A stretch of DNA of 36,979 bases from Polynucleobacter sp. AP-Latsch-80-C2 (GCF_018882185.1 NZ_JACVOY010000014.1:1-36979), one strand, 5' to 3'; positions 17,701-32,700 are shown, counted from the stretch's first letter. The notes: generated from the letters alone by a model not told the origin. A program made the numbers and translations.

Positions 17701-20700
17701 AGCAGTAGTAGTGTCATATACCTTATTAGTTGCTGTCAGACCACCAATGGTGACTGGTGCAGGAGTGATGTTGGCAGTTAATGGGCTAGTAACACCAGCA
17801 ACATAGTAGTTGGCGTTAGATAGAGCCAAGCTACTCAAGTTTGCAGTAACCACAATAGCGTTGCCTGCATTAGCGCTAGCAAAGTTACCAGCTGTTGCTG
17901 TGCCAGATAAAGTAGCCGTATCGCTACCTAATAGACCACCAGCAATGGCTGATGTTCCAGTTAAGGTTGCTGCAGTTGTTGTGTCATAGACCTTATTCGA
18001 AGCAGCTAGGCCACTGATCGTGATAGGTGCAGGAGTGATGTTGGCAGTTAATGGGCTAGCGACACCAGCAACATAGTAGTTAGCGTTAGACAGAGCCAAA
18101 CCACTCACGTTCACTGCCACAGCAATTGCGCTACCCGCATTAGCAGTCGCAAAAGTAGCAGCTGCATTACCACTCACAGTAGAAGTATCAGTACTCAATA
18201 GACCAACAACCGTTTTAGTGCCACTCAAAGTCGCCGCAGTAGTAGTGTCATACACCTTATTAGCCGCTGTCAGGCCACCGATGGTGACTGGTGCAGGAGT
18301 GATGTTGGCAGTTAATGGCGTAGTCACACCAGAGACGTAGTAGTTGGCGTTAGATAGAGCCAGGCTGCTTACATTGACGTTAACGTCAATTGCAAGACCG
18401 GCATTAGCTGTCGCAAAAGTGCCTGTCGCATTACCGCTCACAGTAGAAGTATCGGTACTTAATAGACCGACAACCGTTTTTGTACCGCTCAAGGTAGCAG
18501 CAGTAGTGGTGTCATACACCTTGTTGGATGCAGTCAAACCGCTAATCGTTACTGGAGCGGCTGCAATATTGGCGCTTAATCCTGTTGGCTGAGTTAGCAC
18601 GTAGTTGGCAGCAACTGTGCCGCTTAGTGAATCCACTGCAGTAACACTGATAGCGGAGCCAATATTAATAGAGGCAAAGCTGGCACTTTGCACTAAGCCG
18701 ATATTGGATGCATCTGTTGCAACAACACCTTGAAGCTGACCACCAGTGATTGTTGCCACATTAGTACCGTCGTAAGTTTTATTTGCTACAGCTGAACCGC
18801 TCACTGTCAAGACTTTTGGAGTGATATTGAGGTTGCCGACGTTATAAATTACCAACTTAGAAACATCGTAGTTGGTGGTGTAGCCAGAAACCGTGGATAA
18901 ATTGCCGGCACTTAATACATAGTTGCCGATATTCACGCTACCACCGGCGCTATATGAACCAGATGCAATGGTTGGGGTAATGGTGAAAGTGTATTTGCCC
19001 TGCCCTGTTCCAGCACCTGAACCTGTACCCAAGGTATCAGTAGCAGTCCAAACGTTGCTGCCGGTAGTTGGGGCGGTAATAGTCAAGCTAACGATATTGG
19101 GACTTACAACGCCAACACCGCAGTTGGTGCAATATCCAGCAGACACATTGCTGCCAGTCGTGAGCGCATTACCCAAATAGTTTTCGTTGGCAGAGTTGAC
19201 TATGCCATAGCTGGCTGTATTGCTGCCGGCATTCACAATCATTTGGAAGTTGCCAACCACCATCAATGAGCCCTTTACGAAGGTCAAGCTGTAGTTTGAT
19301 GAGGTGGCTGTTGGCGTCAATGCATTTAATGTTGGCGCATTCATCGCCGTATTGAGTAGGCTGGCTGTGTAATTGACTGCTGCCCCACTGATTGCAGAAC
19401 TAGCTGTGTCGGCACCCAACAAGCCAGCCAATTGATAGGTCAATGATGTTGGTGCTACGCCAACATAGGTTGACGCATCATTAGCTGTCATTGTTAATGA
19501 TGCTGGAGTAATGGTAGCTCCACCTGTTGCAGTAGCAGCTGAACTTGGCAGTGCGTAATTGGATAGAGTAGTTCCCGCCTTCGCTACAAATGCAGATCCA
19601 ATCGCTGCAGTCACTGTAGTGGCGCTTGCTACATTGGCATTGTTATAACTACCTGTTGTTTGAGTAATGTACGCACCTTCACTACCCACAAAACCAGTCA
19701 GAACATAAGATCCGTCTGTTAATGCAGTACCAGCAGTTAATGTGGCTGCTGTAGTGGTGTCATATACCTTGGATAGACTTGAGATCGAAACAGCAACAGT
19801 CTTCGGCGTAATCAGGACATTGCTCGTGCTAGCTGGCAATACATAGTTGCTAGCTGAACCAGTGCCATTTACCAAACTTAAGCCAGTGGTATTCAGGCTA
19901 TTAACCCCAACAACGTTGGCATTACTTGCGCTAGCTGTGCCAGTCACGCCTAATGTCTGAGAACCAATACCGGTAGTAATAGTGAAGCTGGTGCCAGCGG
20001 CGCCTGCTGTAAAGTCCGTAGTGCCGTCATACACCTTGCTTGCACTGATGGCAACGGTTGCAGGAGTCACTACATATTGATTGCTTAAGGTTCCCGCCAA
20101 TACAACTACATAGTTTGTATTAATAGTGCTTACTGCCAGCGTTCCAGCTGTGTAAGCATAAGTAGCCGCATTCAGAACCGAAGCAGCGGAACCGCCGCTA
20201 GTAAATCCAAGGCTACCGGTAAAGCTGAGTGGCACATTTACTGCAGAGTCACTATTTTTGTAACCTGTCGCAGTGTAGTTGCTCGCATTAGCCGAGAATG
20301 TCGTCGCATTTAGGGTATTGCCGTTGTACACCGCACTTTGGGCATTTGGATTCAGGGTCAGTGTTGCCTGCCCTACCGTCAAATTTCCAGCAACATAGGT
20401 AATCGCGTAATTCGATAAGCCGGAGCCAGTTGCTGCGCTCACTGCAACTACGCCACTATAGCTGCCAGCATTCACGGTGCCCGGGACTGAAGTACTTCCG
20501 CTATATAAGAGTGTCACTGCACTAATAGAGTCGCCAGAAAGCAATCCTGATTGCGTAAATCCACTAGTACCTAAACCAGTAGCACTGCCATACACACCAG
20601 TGACATTGCTTGCAGTGATTGTCAGCGCCTTAGCAGTGATGTTGGCAGTAACGCCTGTAGGTTGCGTTAGAACATAGTTGCCTGCGGCTGAACCCGTAAT

Positions 20701-23700
20701 GCTATCGCTCATGACCAATGCAATCGCATTGCCAACGCTGCTAGAACTAAAGCTTGCTGCAGAGACCAAGGTGACATTCGCAGCATCAGCAGCAATCACA
20801 CCGGACAAGGTTCCCGCTGTTACTGTTGCATTTGTAGTGGTGTCGTAGACCTTATTAGAAACTACAGTGCCAGTCACTGTTAGCGTTTTGGGAGTGATAT
20901 TCATGCTCACGCCGCTAGGCTGAACTAGTGAGTAATTGGCCGCCGCACTACCGCTAATGCTATCTAAGAATGTCACCAAAATACCGTTACCTACATTCGC
21001 GGATGCAAAAGTGGCGCTCTGGGCCAATGTGACGTTGGCGCCATCGGTACCGACTAAACCAACTAATGAGCCGCCGATGACAGTTGCAGTTGTAGTGCCG
21101 TCATAAACCTTATTGGAAACTGTTGCTCCGCTAACGGTCAAAGACTTCTGTGTGATATTGGCAGTGATGCCAGTTGGCTGAATTAAAGAGTAGTTGCCTG
21201 CTGCGGAGCCAGTGATTGTGTCAGCAGCAGTCACGGCAATGGAAGTCCCTACCCCATTCTGCGCAAACGAACCTGCTTGATTCAAGACAACGGCATCAGA
21301 ACCAATCACGCCAACCAAAGATCCGCCGGTAATCGTTGCGGTGGTGGAGCCATCATAGATCTTATCGGCGGCAACAGAAACGCCGCCTACCGTTAAGGCT
21401 TTTGGTGTCAGTGTTGCTACGTTTTTAGTACTGCCTGTAGTGGCGTTATAAGCTTGGGTAATTTTGTAGTTACTTAATACGGCAGTACCGCCACTGCTCA
21501 CAATAGAAGTCACGTAGTTGCTGCCATTATTAGCAACATTACTTGCGCTGAAGATTGCGCTGGATAATCCAGTAATCGTCTCGCTATTAACCAAGCCTGT
21601 AGCTACAAATGAAGCTGGCGTAATATTGGTTGTGCCGTTGTACTCGGCCGTTACCGCAATACCCAATGGCGCAGGATTCACGATTGCGATGATGCCAGTT
21701 GGCTGAACCAAAATATAGTTAGCAGCTGATGCGCCAGTAATAGAGTCATTCATGACCACGGCAGCAGAAGTGCTGACGTTCGGATTAATCAGTGTTGCTG
21801 ATTGAACCAGGGTGACGGTATCGCCAGCAGTAACACCAACCAAAACACCGCCTGTAATCACGATTGATGTCGTGCCATCGTATGTCTTAGTCGTTGCGAC
21901 TGTTCCAGTGACTGTCAGGATTTTTTGATTCTGGGCAACTAGGGTAACGATATTCTGAGAGATACCTGCAGTAGCGTTATAGGATGGTGAGAATGCATAG
22001 TTTGTTGCCAAGGCAGTACCGCCTGAGATCACAATACCCGTCACAAAATTGCTGCCGTTACTAGAGATGCTGGAGCTCTTGATGGAAACGCTGCTTAATC
22101 CAGTAATCGTTTGGCCGTTAATCAGACCATTAATCGTGTATGAAATTGGTGAGATGGTATTAGTGCCATTGGCCACACCAACTACCGAGATGCCAAGCAT
22201 GGCTGGTGTGATGTTGGCGGTAATACCGGTTGGCTGTATGAGACTGTAGTTGCTAGATGCACTTCCAGAAATTGATGCGCTGGCAATAATAATGATGCCG
22301 TTACTCACATTAGGGGATGAGAAACGACCTGCTTGTGTGAGGATAACGTTTGATGCATCTGCCGCTAATACTCCAACCAATGTTCCGCCAGTGAGGACTG
22401 CATTGGTGGTACCGTCGTATACCTTATTCGCCACAGTACCGTCACTGACCGTAATAGTCTTAGGCGTTACTGCTGCAGTGATTCCTGTAGGCTGAACTAA
22501 ACTGTAATTAGCAGCTGAGAAACCAGAGATGGTATCGGCCATCACCACAGGAACAGCACTACCTACGTTGGCACTATTTAAAGTACCTACCTGCTTTAGT
22601 GTCACCACATCAACGCCAATAACACCAACCAGTGATCCACCCCACACTGTTACGCTAGTAGTGCCGTCATAAACCTTCTTATCAGCAAGAGTGCCTGTAA
22701 CGGTTAGCGTCTTAGGCGTCAAAGTAACGCTGTTCAATCTATTGCCAGAGGTAGTACTTGCTACAGTTCCAAATGAATAGTTATTTGCATTAGCCGTACC
22801 AGCGCTGATCGTGATTGAGCGCACGAAGTTAGCAGCATTTGCAGCGACATTCATGCTGTCAATCACTGCGCTGGAGATACCTGTGAGCGTTTCACCATTC
22901 ACCAAGCCAGTTACTGAGAATGTAGTTGGAGTGATCGTTGTGGATCCGCTATAAATCGCTGCTACTGAGATACCCAATGGGGCCGGAGTAATCTTGCCCA
23001 CAATGCCGGTAGGCTGAACTAGGCTGTAGTTAGCGCTCGCAGTACCGGCAATGCTGTCGCTGATTGTTACAGCAATAGCGCTTCCAGCATTTGCAGAACT
23101 AAATGTGCCCGCTTGTGTCAAGCTCACACTAGCAAGGTCTCCAGCGATCACGCCAGATAAGGTGCCACCAGTAACCGTAGCCACGTTACTGCCGTTGTAT
23201 ACCTTGTCAGTTACAGTAGTGCCTGTAACGGTAAGTACTTTTGCAGTAATGTTTGCCGATAAGTTGGCCGGTTGGGTTACTAGGTAATTCGATGCCGCAG
23301 TTCCGCTAATGGCAGTGCTAACGACAACACCAATTGCTGAACCCACCCCACTCTGCGTAAAGCTACCGCTTTGGGTAAGACTCACGTTAGCCAGATCCGC
23401 TGTAATGACACCGACTAAAGTACCACCAGAAATAGTGGTCGCTGTTGTACCGTCATAAACCTTATTGGCCGCCAAAGGAGTTCCGCCCACTGTAATCACC
23501 TTGCGAGCAATATTGGCGGTGACACCGGTTGGCTGAGTTAAGGTGTAATTTCCGGCGGCTGAGCCTGCAATGCTATCCACCATGATGAGCGCAACACTAT
23601 TAGCTGCATTTGCTGAAACAAAGCTTGCAGTTTGAGTCAGAGTGACATTTGCCAGATCTACTGTAGCTACGCCGACCAATGAGCCACCAGATACAGTAGC

Positions 23701-26700
23701 GCTAGTCGTACCATCATATGTTTTAGCAGCAATAGTGATACCAGTAACGCTCAAAGCCTTTGGTGTCAGGGTCACGGTATTTTGAGTATTACCGGACAAG
23801 GTGTTGTATGCAGCAGTAATGCTGTAGTTATTCATGGAAGCTGTGCCACCGCCTACCGTGATGCCCGTTACGTAATTACTGTTATTAGCAGCCACATTGA
23901 TGTTATTAACTGTTGCTGAGCTAATGGCTGAAATGGTCTGGCTATTAACTAAGCCGGTTACGGTAAATGCCGTAGGAACAATGGTTGTTGTGCCGCTATA
24001 TTCACCGCTAATAGTGATGCCCAATGGCGCAGGTGTAATGCTAACCTTATTGGTAGCAGCACTCTGGGAAGTATTGACGGGTAAGCCGCTTGATAAGGTG
24101 CCGTTATAGCTTGTATTGATTAGATAATTGCTTGCAGAGAAGCTACCAACTGTCGATGTACCACCTATTGAGCTTACATAGGTACTTACGCCATTGGCAT
24201 TAGCTGAGCTTGCCGTTACTGAAGTGATAGTATCCCAAGCTGCAAGTCCAGTTGCAGCTATAGTGGAATTAGCACTAGTAAAGGTAGTTGTGCCGTTATA
24301 AACACCAGATACTGCGATACCTAGCACTGCTGGGGTAATGGTGTATTTGTGAGCAGCGGGGATCACAGTAACAGTTGACCCATCAGACGCAGAAATACTT
24401 GTCGATGTAAGAGCTGTATTAGTTTGAACCGCATTAGCGTTAGTTCCATTTAGCGCTGTTGTACCACCTACTGTTGGGCTAAATACGAGTACGGATTTAA
24501 TGTAAGCAATAGAGCCGCTAGTGATAGCTGCCAAACCAAATGTCGCGGTGCTACTACCAGTAAAGCTAACAGTTGCATTGGCCTGTATCCAATCATTGGC
24601 AGCATTAGAGTTATATGCAGTTCCATAGACGGCGGTGTAATCACTATTGATTGTTACGGAGATAGCAAGGGTACTGGTGATCTTTTGACGGTAATTAATA
24701 TAGTTACCGCTGACATAATTCCCTGGTTGAACAGGCATACCACCAGCAATACCGTAAGAGATATTCGTTGTAGCATCAGCATTCGTAGTGTTGATACCGA
24801 GCGCTCCAGCGATCGCATAAGGTGACGCTTCAGGCTTAGCCATAGAGATTGCAATTACACCACCCGTATTGGTGAGAGTGCCAAGGGATGTGATATCGCC
24901 ACCAGTAATTGTGCCTGCTGCGATACCATTGCCAGCAATAATACGCATGCCTGTAACACCGGCATTATTAGCACCCGCAAGACTCACACTGCCGGCTGCA
25001 TCGACCGTCAAACCACCAAGCGTTCCTGAGTTCTTAATTAAAGCAGCAGTCGTAATTCCGCCACCAACTCCCCGCCCGGTTAAATACACGCCTGATGCAC
25101 CAGTAATGGTTGCAGAAGCTGCGGCGCTAATTGCAAGGCTGGTAGATCCAGCCGAGCTACCACTCATGGTAACAACTCCAGCAGTTACGCTGCTTGCACT
25201 GACAACTCCCGCTGCAGCGCTGGCGTAGATTCCATAGCTGCTTGCTGCAGTACCAACAGATGTTCCTGTGATAGTGATTGCACCACTAGAGGTATTTAAG
25301 GCGGCAGAATAAGTTACTCCAGATGCCGTAGTCGATACACCCTTAAGCGTGATATCCCCAGCAGCATAAATTGCACTAGCAATCTTCACGCCATCTAAGG
25401 CGGTAGCTAAGGTGGATGCATTAGCCGTGGTAATAAATCCGCTAACCGGTGTGCATGGCGCTGTTGTGCAACCATAGGTATTGTCAATAGTGACGTAGCC
25501 AGGCAATGCTGCTGTACTGGTTCCGATTGCTGCAGGAGTAATAGCCGCACCTGCTGATTTAGCAACATAATTAATAACGGAGCCTGTGCCCGTAGTAAAT
25601 GTTAGAACTCCGCCAGCAATAGTGGACCCTAAAGTTCCCCTGGTTGTGTCATAAATAAGATTAGCTGCAGGTGTACCGCTGTTCGCCACCAATGTAATTG
25701 CACCGCTTTGAGCAATGTCATTATTCGAAGTAAAGCTGATGTTCGAACCTACTGCGTTATCGTTAATCGCGCCAGTTTGAGTAATACCGGTATTGGTTCC
25801 TGCAGCGGCGTTATTTGCAGTGACAGTGATATTGCCGCCACCCGCATTAATCGTAATAGCGCCTAAAGAGACGATGGTGGTTGATGCGCCGCCAGTACCT
25901 GTCACGGTAAGGCTATTAGCGGTAATTGCACCAGTAGCAGTAATTGGTGTTGCAGTAGCGGTCGATGTGGACTGGGTTCCAGTAAGGGTCACTACCCCAC
26001 CGTTAATGGTGCCGGTATCACTAATGCTTGCTGCTGTCGTAGTTGTTGCTGTAATCGTGATCGCTTGACCAGTCGCGGTGATGTTGCCAGTACTAGAGTA
26101 AGCAACGCCAGTCTGGCTATTAGCCGTAATCGTCACACCGCCAGCAGCGGAGCTAATCGCATTGGCGCCTTGGGTAAAGCCAACGCCTGTTCCGTTCGCT
26201 ACCGCATTAATCGTCACACCCGTAGAACCTGCCAAAGAGCCTGCAGATAAAGCACCGGTAATCGTAATCGCAGCGCCATTAGTAGCGGCAGTTGACGTGG
26301 TGATTGCAGTGCCGCAGCCTAAGCAGCTGTTATCCAAGAGGATATAACCTGGAACAGTAATGGCTGGTACGGAGATGATCGCGCCATTGGTCTTGACTAA
26401 GTAGTTGATGGCGGAGGTCGAGGTGCCGGCAGCAACAGTAATAACTCCAGAGCCGACCTTAGAGGTGTTATTACCAGTGGTTGTATCAAAGACGATATTA
26501 GCAACTGACCCACTGGTATTGATCGCTAAATTAATAGCGCCGCTCTGATCAATATCATTATTTGAGATGAAACGAATATTTGTTCCACTACGACCAGTAA
26601 TGGTGCCAATTTGATAAATACCACCAGCAGCACCTGGAATACCAATGACGTTAGCAGTCGCTGTAATGCTGCCGCCTACTGAAGTGCTATTAATTGTGAA

Positions 26701-29700
26701 TCCACCAATTTGCAATACCCATGCCGGTGCGAGCGTTGTAGTACCAGTAATAGTGATGTTGTTTGCGGTGATGATTGAAGCAACGCTGTTATATACAGCA
26801 CGGCCGTCCGTTGCGCCACCATTAAAAATCACATTACCCGCTGTTGATGTCAGTATGACGGAATAGTCAATACCAGTATTTGAGGTACCACCAGTGACAC
26901 CGTTTACCGTAATGTTGCCACTCGCATAAATAGCATTATTTATTGTTACACCAACAGATGCTGTAGCTAAGCTAGCTAAATTAGGTGTCGTGGTATTGAT
27001 AAAGCCTGAGACAGGCGTGCATCCAGAACCGGTACATCCATAGGTGTTATCAATCAATACATAACCTGGCAACACTAAAGCACTTGTACCAATTGCTGCA
27101 GGATTAATAGCAGAACCTGCTGTTTTAATAATGTAGTTAATGGCCGAAGTAGATCCTGTTGGGATGCTAATCGCCCCAGCCAAGACGCTAGAAGTTTTGT
27201 TACCGGTAGTGATGTCGTAGGTAATATTGGCTGCCGTACCACTGGTGTTGGCTACTAAACCAATCGCCCCATATTGCTGAATATTGTTATTGGAAATGAA
27301 GCTGATATTGGAGCCACTAGCACCAGTAATGGCGCCAGTTTGATAAATGCCCCCGAGAGCGCCTGGCGTTCCAATGTAATTGCCGGTGACGGTGATATTG
27401 CCGCCAATCGAGGCACTATTAATAGTCAGAGCGCCAATCTGCACATCCCAGGTAGGGTTGCCAGATGAGGTACCCAGAATCGTAATGTTATTAGCGGTGA
27501 TGGTTGCAGCTGTACTGTTATAGACGCCACGAAGTGTTGTAGTGCCGCCATTGAGGGTAACGTTTCCGGCTGTTGAATAAATTACAGCCGAGTAGTCAAT
27601 CGCATTGCTTGTACTTGCAGCATTGATAGTGATATTGCCAGAGGCATAAATCACATTATTAATCGTTGCTCCAACAGACGTTGTCGCCAAGCTGACTAAG
27701 TTAGCAGTCGTAGTATTAATAAATCCAGAAACTGGAGTGCAACCAGATCCTGAGCAACCGTAGGTGTTATCGATCAACACATAGCCTGGCAATACCAAAG
27801 TGCTTGAACCAATTGCAGCGGGATTGATTGCTGAACCCGCTGATTTAATAATGTAGTTAATAGCCGAAGTTGATCCCGTTGGGATGCTGATAGCGCCAGT
27901 TAGAACAAGAGAGGTCTTATTACCAGTAGTTACGTCATAAGTAATATTGGCAGCAACTCCACTGGTATTGGCGGCAAGAGTAATCGCTCCATATTGCTGA
28001 ATATTGTTATTGGAAATAAAGCTAATATTTGAGCCACTAGCGCCGGTAATAGTGCCAGTTTGATAGATACCTCCAAGAGCTCCCGGTGTACCGATGTAAT
28101 TACCAGTTACAGAAATGCTGCCACCGATAGAAGCGCCGTTAATCGTCAACGCACCAATTTGTGAAATCCAAGTAGGATTTCCAGATGAGGTACCGACGAT
28201 CACGATATTGTTAGCGGTAATTGTGGAGGCAACACTGTTATAGACGCCCCGAGTTACCGTTGTTCCACCATTCATCACTACGTTACCAGCAGTTGAGGTA
28301 ATTGCCACTGAATAGTCGATAGCATTACTGGTGCTGACCGCATTTACGGTGATGTTGCCGCTGGCATAGATAGCGGAGTTAATTGTTGCCCCGGCAGATG
28401 CAGTTGCAAGTGACGCCAAGTTAGCTGTAGTGGTGTTAATAAAGTTGGTTGCTGGGGTGCACCCTGCTCCTGAACATCCATAGGTGTTATCCAGTAATAC
28501 ATAGCCTGGCAAGAGCAATGTGCTTGTGCCAATCGCAGCCGGGTTAATGGCTGCGCCAGCAGTTTTAATAATGTAGTTAATTGGCGAAGTATTTGTACCT
28601 GCAGCAATTGTCAATGTGCCTGCGATAACACTGGAATCCTTCGTGCCACTAGTCGTGTTGTAAGTCACGCTCACTGCTGTAGAGGCAGTATTGGATACCA
28701 AGGAAATTGCGCCGCCTTGATTAATCTTACCGTTAGTAATAAAGCTGATATTTGAACCGGCTGCATTATCAGTGATATTGCCTAACTGATAAATACCAGT
28801 ATCGGTATTGGTAACCACGGTACCAGTGACGTTGAGGTTTGTTCCGCCGGCAACAATGGTTAAAGTATTAAGGTAAACAGCGTACTGACCACCTACTTCT
28901 GAACCAATAATAGTGATGGACTTGGCGCTAATGGAGTTATTGGGTCCAAGCTCAACCCCATTACCCGTTGTCGTTGAGGTTCCTGTAATGTTGACTGCTC
29001 CACTATTAGCAATAATCGGAGTTATGCCCCAGGCGCTGCCGTATAAGTTACCAACAGCAATACCAGTTGTTGTTAAGCCAGTGATATTGATATTGCCGCT
29101 AGTAGCCGTTAAGCCTCCAGCCAAAGCTACAGAGCCACCGCCCCCCGTAGTTCCGCCTGCATTAACTCCATTAATAGTGATGGCCGTACCACTAAGGTTT
29201 CCGTTTACCAAAACACCATATCCACCAGTTGTCGGCAGATTGGTCCAACCTACTAGTGAAGCATTGATATAGCCGGTTGCCGGCGCACATCCTGAACCTG
29301 AGCAACCGTAGGTATTATCTAAAGTAATTGCGCCAGGCACAGTCACGTTGCTAGCAATGTTGATTGCTGCTCCAGAAGCTAGTACCGAGTAATTAATATT
29401 CGAAAGGGATCCTGCTGTAACCGTTAATTGGCCAGTCAGAATCGTAGATAGCTTGTTACCTGCCGTCACATCATAAGAAACATTAGATGAGTTAGCGCTA
29501 GTATTTGCAGCTAAGTTAATTGCACCATACTGGCTAATGTTGTTATTAGAGATAAAGCTGATATTGGAGCCGCTAGCCCCAGAAATATTGCCAATCTGAT
29601 AAATACCACCAGCAGCGCCAGGAATACCAATAACGTTACCGGTAACGGTAATACTGCCACCAACAGCAGCGCTATTAATTGTTAATCCCGCTATTTGATC

Positions 29701-32700
29701 AACCCAACTAACTGAAGCAGAAGTTGCCGTACCGTTAATGGTGATGTTGTTTCCAGTGACAGTATTACCTGCTACAACATAAACGCCGATGGTGCTGACT
29801 GTAGCGCCATTCATCACAACGTTGCCATTGGTCGAAGTAATATTGACCGAGGCGTCGATACCGCGGTTGGTATTACTAGCAGCATTAATGGTGATATTGC
29901 CTGTTGTAAAGATTGCGGCATTAATCGTTGCGCCTATCGATGCAGTCGCAAGGGACGTTAAATTCGGTGTAGTGGCGTTTATAAAGCCTGTTACTGGAGT
30001 ACACCCAGAACCAGAACAACCAAAAGTGTTATCGATTAAAAGATAGCCGGGCAAATTAACTGCACTCGTTCCGATCGCCCCAGGATTAAGGCTAGCTCCT
30101 GCAGATTTTTCAATGAAATTAATTGCAGAGGTGGATGTACTAGCTGCAATTGTTAATGCTCCACTGACGATTGAAGATGTCTTATCGCCTGTTGTCGTAT
30201 CAAAAGTAATATTGGCAGCGCTGCCACTAGTATTGGCAACCAAAATGAGTGCCCCACTCTGGCTAATATCATTATTGGAAATGAAGCTAATGTTTGAGCC
30301 ATTGGCGCCGTTGATATTACCAATCTGATAAATACCTCCAGCTGCACCAGGAGTGCCGATTACGTTTCCGGTTACAACAATATTGCCACCAACTGAAGTG
30401 CTATTAATTTTGAGTGCACCAATTTGAGTGACCCAGCTCGGGGCAGAAATTGAAGCGCCATTAATCGTGATGTTATTTCCCGTTACGATATTGGCTGCCG
30501 TCACATAGACGCCAATTGAAGCTACGGTTGAGCCATTCAGCGTAACGTCACCATTTTTTGAGGTGATGTCTGCAGAAGCGCTAATGCCATAAGTGGAGTT
30601 ACTTGCGCCATTGATGGTAATTGCACCATTGGCATACATCACACCATTAATAGTGATACCAACTGATGTAGTTGCCTTAGCAACCAGATTATTTGCAGCT
30701 GCACTGATATGAGCCGTCACCGGAGTGCAGCTGGAGCCCGTGCAACCATAGGTGTTATCTACCAAGATGAAGCCAGGCAAGGCAACCGTACTAGATCCGA
30801 TTGCACCTGGATTGATAGCGGATCCCAGTGACTTCGCAATGTAATTAATTGCTGAGGAATTTAGCCCTGAGCCAATGGTTACTGCTCCACCCGTGATATT
30901 GGAACCCTTGGTGCCGGTAGTGGTGTCGTAAATAATGTTTGTAGCATTTGCAGTCGTGTTCGCTAACAAATTAATCGCACCAACCTGATTAATGATGTTG
31001 TTGGAATTAAAGGTGATGTTTGTACCAACAGCCGCTGCGATCGTTCCAACTTGATAAATACCATTACTGGAATCTGGCAAGTTAATGACATTACCCGTAA
31101 CGGTGATGCTTCCACCTGCAGCAGCGCTATTAATAGTTAACGCACCTAAATAAACAACCCATGTTGGCGCAGCTGTAGATGTGCCGAGAATGGTAATGTC
31201 ATTACCGGTGATTACGGATGTGCCAGCATAAACACCATAGCCATTAGTAGTAGTACCAGTCAGGCTGACACTGCCAGCATTGGCGACAATCGCGCTGCCA
31301 AAGTTTATACCCTGAGATGCACTTACGGTAGATCCGCTAATTGAAATGGCCCCCGTTGTCGAGGTGATTCCGGCCAGCGTGTATACGCCCTGAACAGCGC
31401 TACTAACACCATTAATGGTGATGTCATTTTTTGCATATAGCGCATTGCTTGTAGAGATTGTGATGCCTGCGGAGGCAGTTGCTAAGGTAGATAAATTGGC
31501 CCTAGTAGCATTAATGAACCCACTTACTGGTACACATCCCGAGCCAGCACATCCATACGTATTATCAAGCAGTATCGATCCTGGCAACACTACAGAACTT
31601 TGACCAATAATATTTGGATTAATTGCTGAACCAGCAGACTTAGCAATGTAGTTAATTGCGGAAGTACTTGTAGCAGTTGCAATCGTTAATGCACCAGAGG
31701 TAATAGTGGAAGCCTTTGTGCCTGCAGATGTATCGTAAGTAATATTGGCAGGTGTAGCAGTCAATGTGTTAGCCACCAAGGTAATAGCACCGACTTGATT
31801 GATCAGATTGTTACTAATAAAACTGATACTGGAGCCCACCGCATTATCGGTAATGGTTCCAGTCTGGGTAATACCTGTATTTGCACCCCCGGCAGAATTA
31901 TTTGCCGTTACCGAAAGATTAGACCCGCCAGCAACAATTGTCATTGCACCTAAAGAAACAATAGTTGACGCTGTGGTTGATGTGCCAGTAATTGCAATGC
32001 TTTTGGCGGATATAGCACCGGCAAGAACAACCGGGGAACTTACATAAGTACTACTATTGATTGTGATTGCTCCGGTATTGGCAGTAATGGTACCGGCTGA
32101 TGTTGAGCTCACACCGGGGTTGGTAGCAATGGTTGTATTTGTCGACGTTGCTGTTAAGTTGATATTGCCAGTAGTAGAAGTTAAAGCTGAAGTTAAGTAA
32201 ATTAGGGCAACTGAGTTTGCATTCACACCTGTATTACTAATGTCAATATTTCCATAGGCAGTTAAAGGCGCTGTTGTTGCATAGCTATTGACTACAAATC
32301 CATAACTTGCGGTTGCAGTAGTTTTCAATTGAAAACTTGCGTTTCCGCCAATATTGAGGCCAACTGAATATTCGAAAGCGCCTACGCCATTTGCAATTGA
32401 GTCAGCCCCGGCTACTGATAAGTTGCCACCCGCACTGCTGCCTGTTGCACCAGATGTGGTGGTATTAATGGCTGCGGCCAAGTAGATAGGCGCATTCGCA
32501 ATCGTTCCCGGAGTAATTGTTGTTCCCGAAATTGATCCGCCAGTTGCATCAAGGACTACATAGCCACCTTTAGTAGTGATACTGCCTGATGCCCCGTTTG
32601 AAATATTGGCACATATTCCCAATGAACATGATGCTATTGCATTGCTAGCATAAGAAGATTGGGCAAGTAAATTAATTTTTCCAGTGCTAGTGGAGTTAAT

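Larger units (their letters stand above)
17000..18600 (-). repeat. YDG-domain array 2 in tpsA1, six tandem KVYDTTTAATL units
   Basis: Six consecutive ~89-residue units begin (S/A/T)NKVYDTTTAATL and end NANYYVxGV-x3-LTANITPAP or close variants. Two subtypes alternate: one with TKTVVGLLSTDTSTVSG, the other with AIxGGLLGSDTATLSGTATAG. Long identical DNA stretches recur at 534 bp (two units) and 1,068 bp (four units), so the array grew by duplication of dimers. Confidence 0.88.

Noticed and set aside
25400..31600. Regular direct repeats that might suggest a CRISPR-like or satellite array
   Set aside because: Spacing is 714-828 bp, always a multiple of three, within an intact coding frame. This is protein repeat structure, not a CRISPR array.
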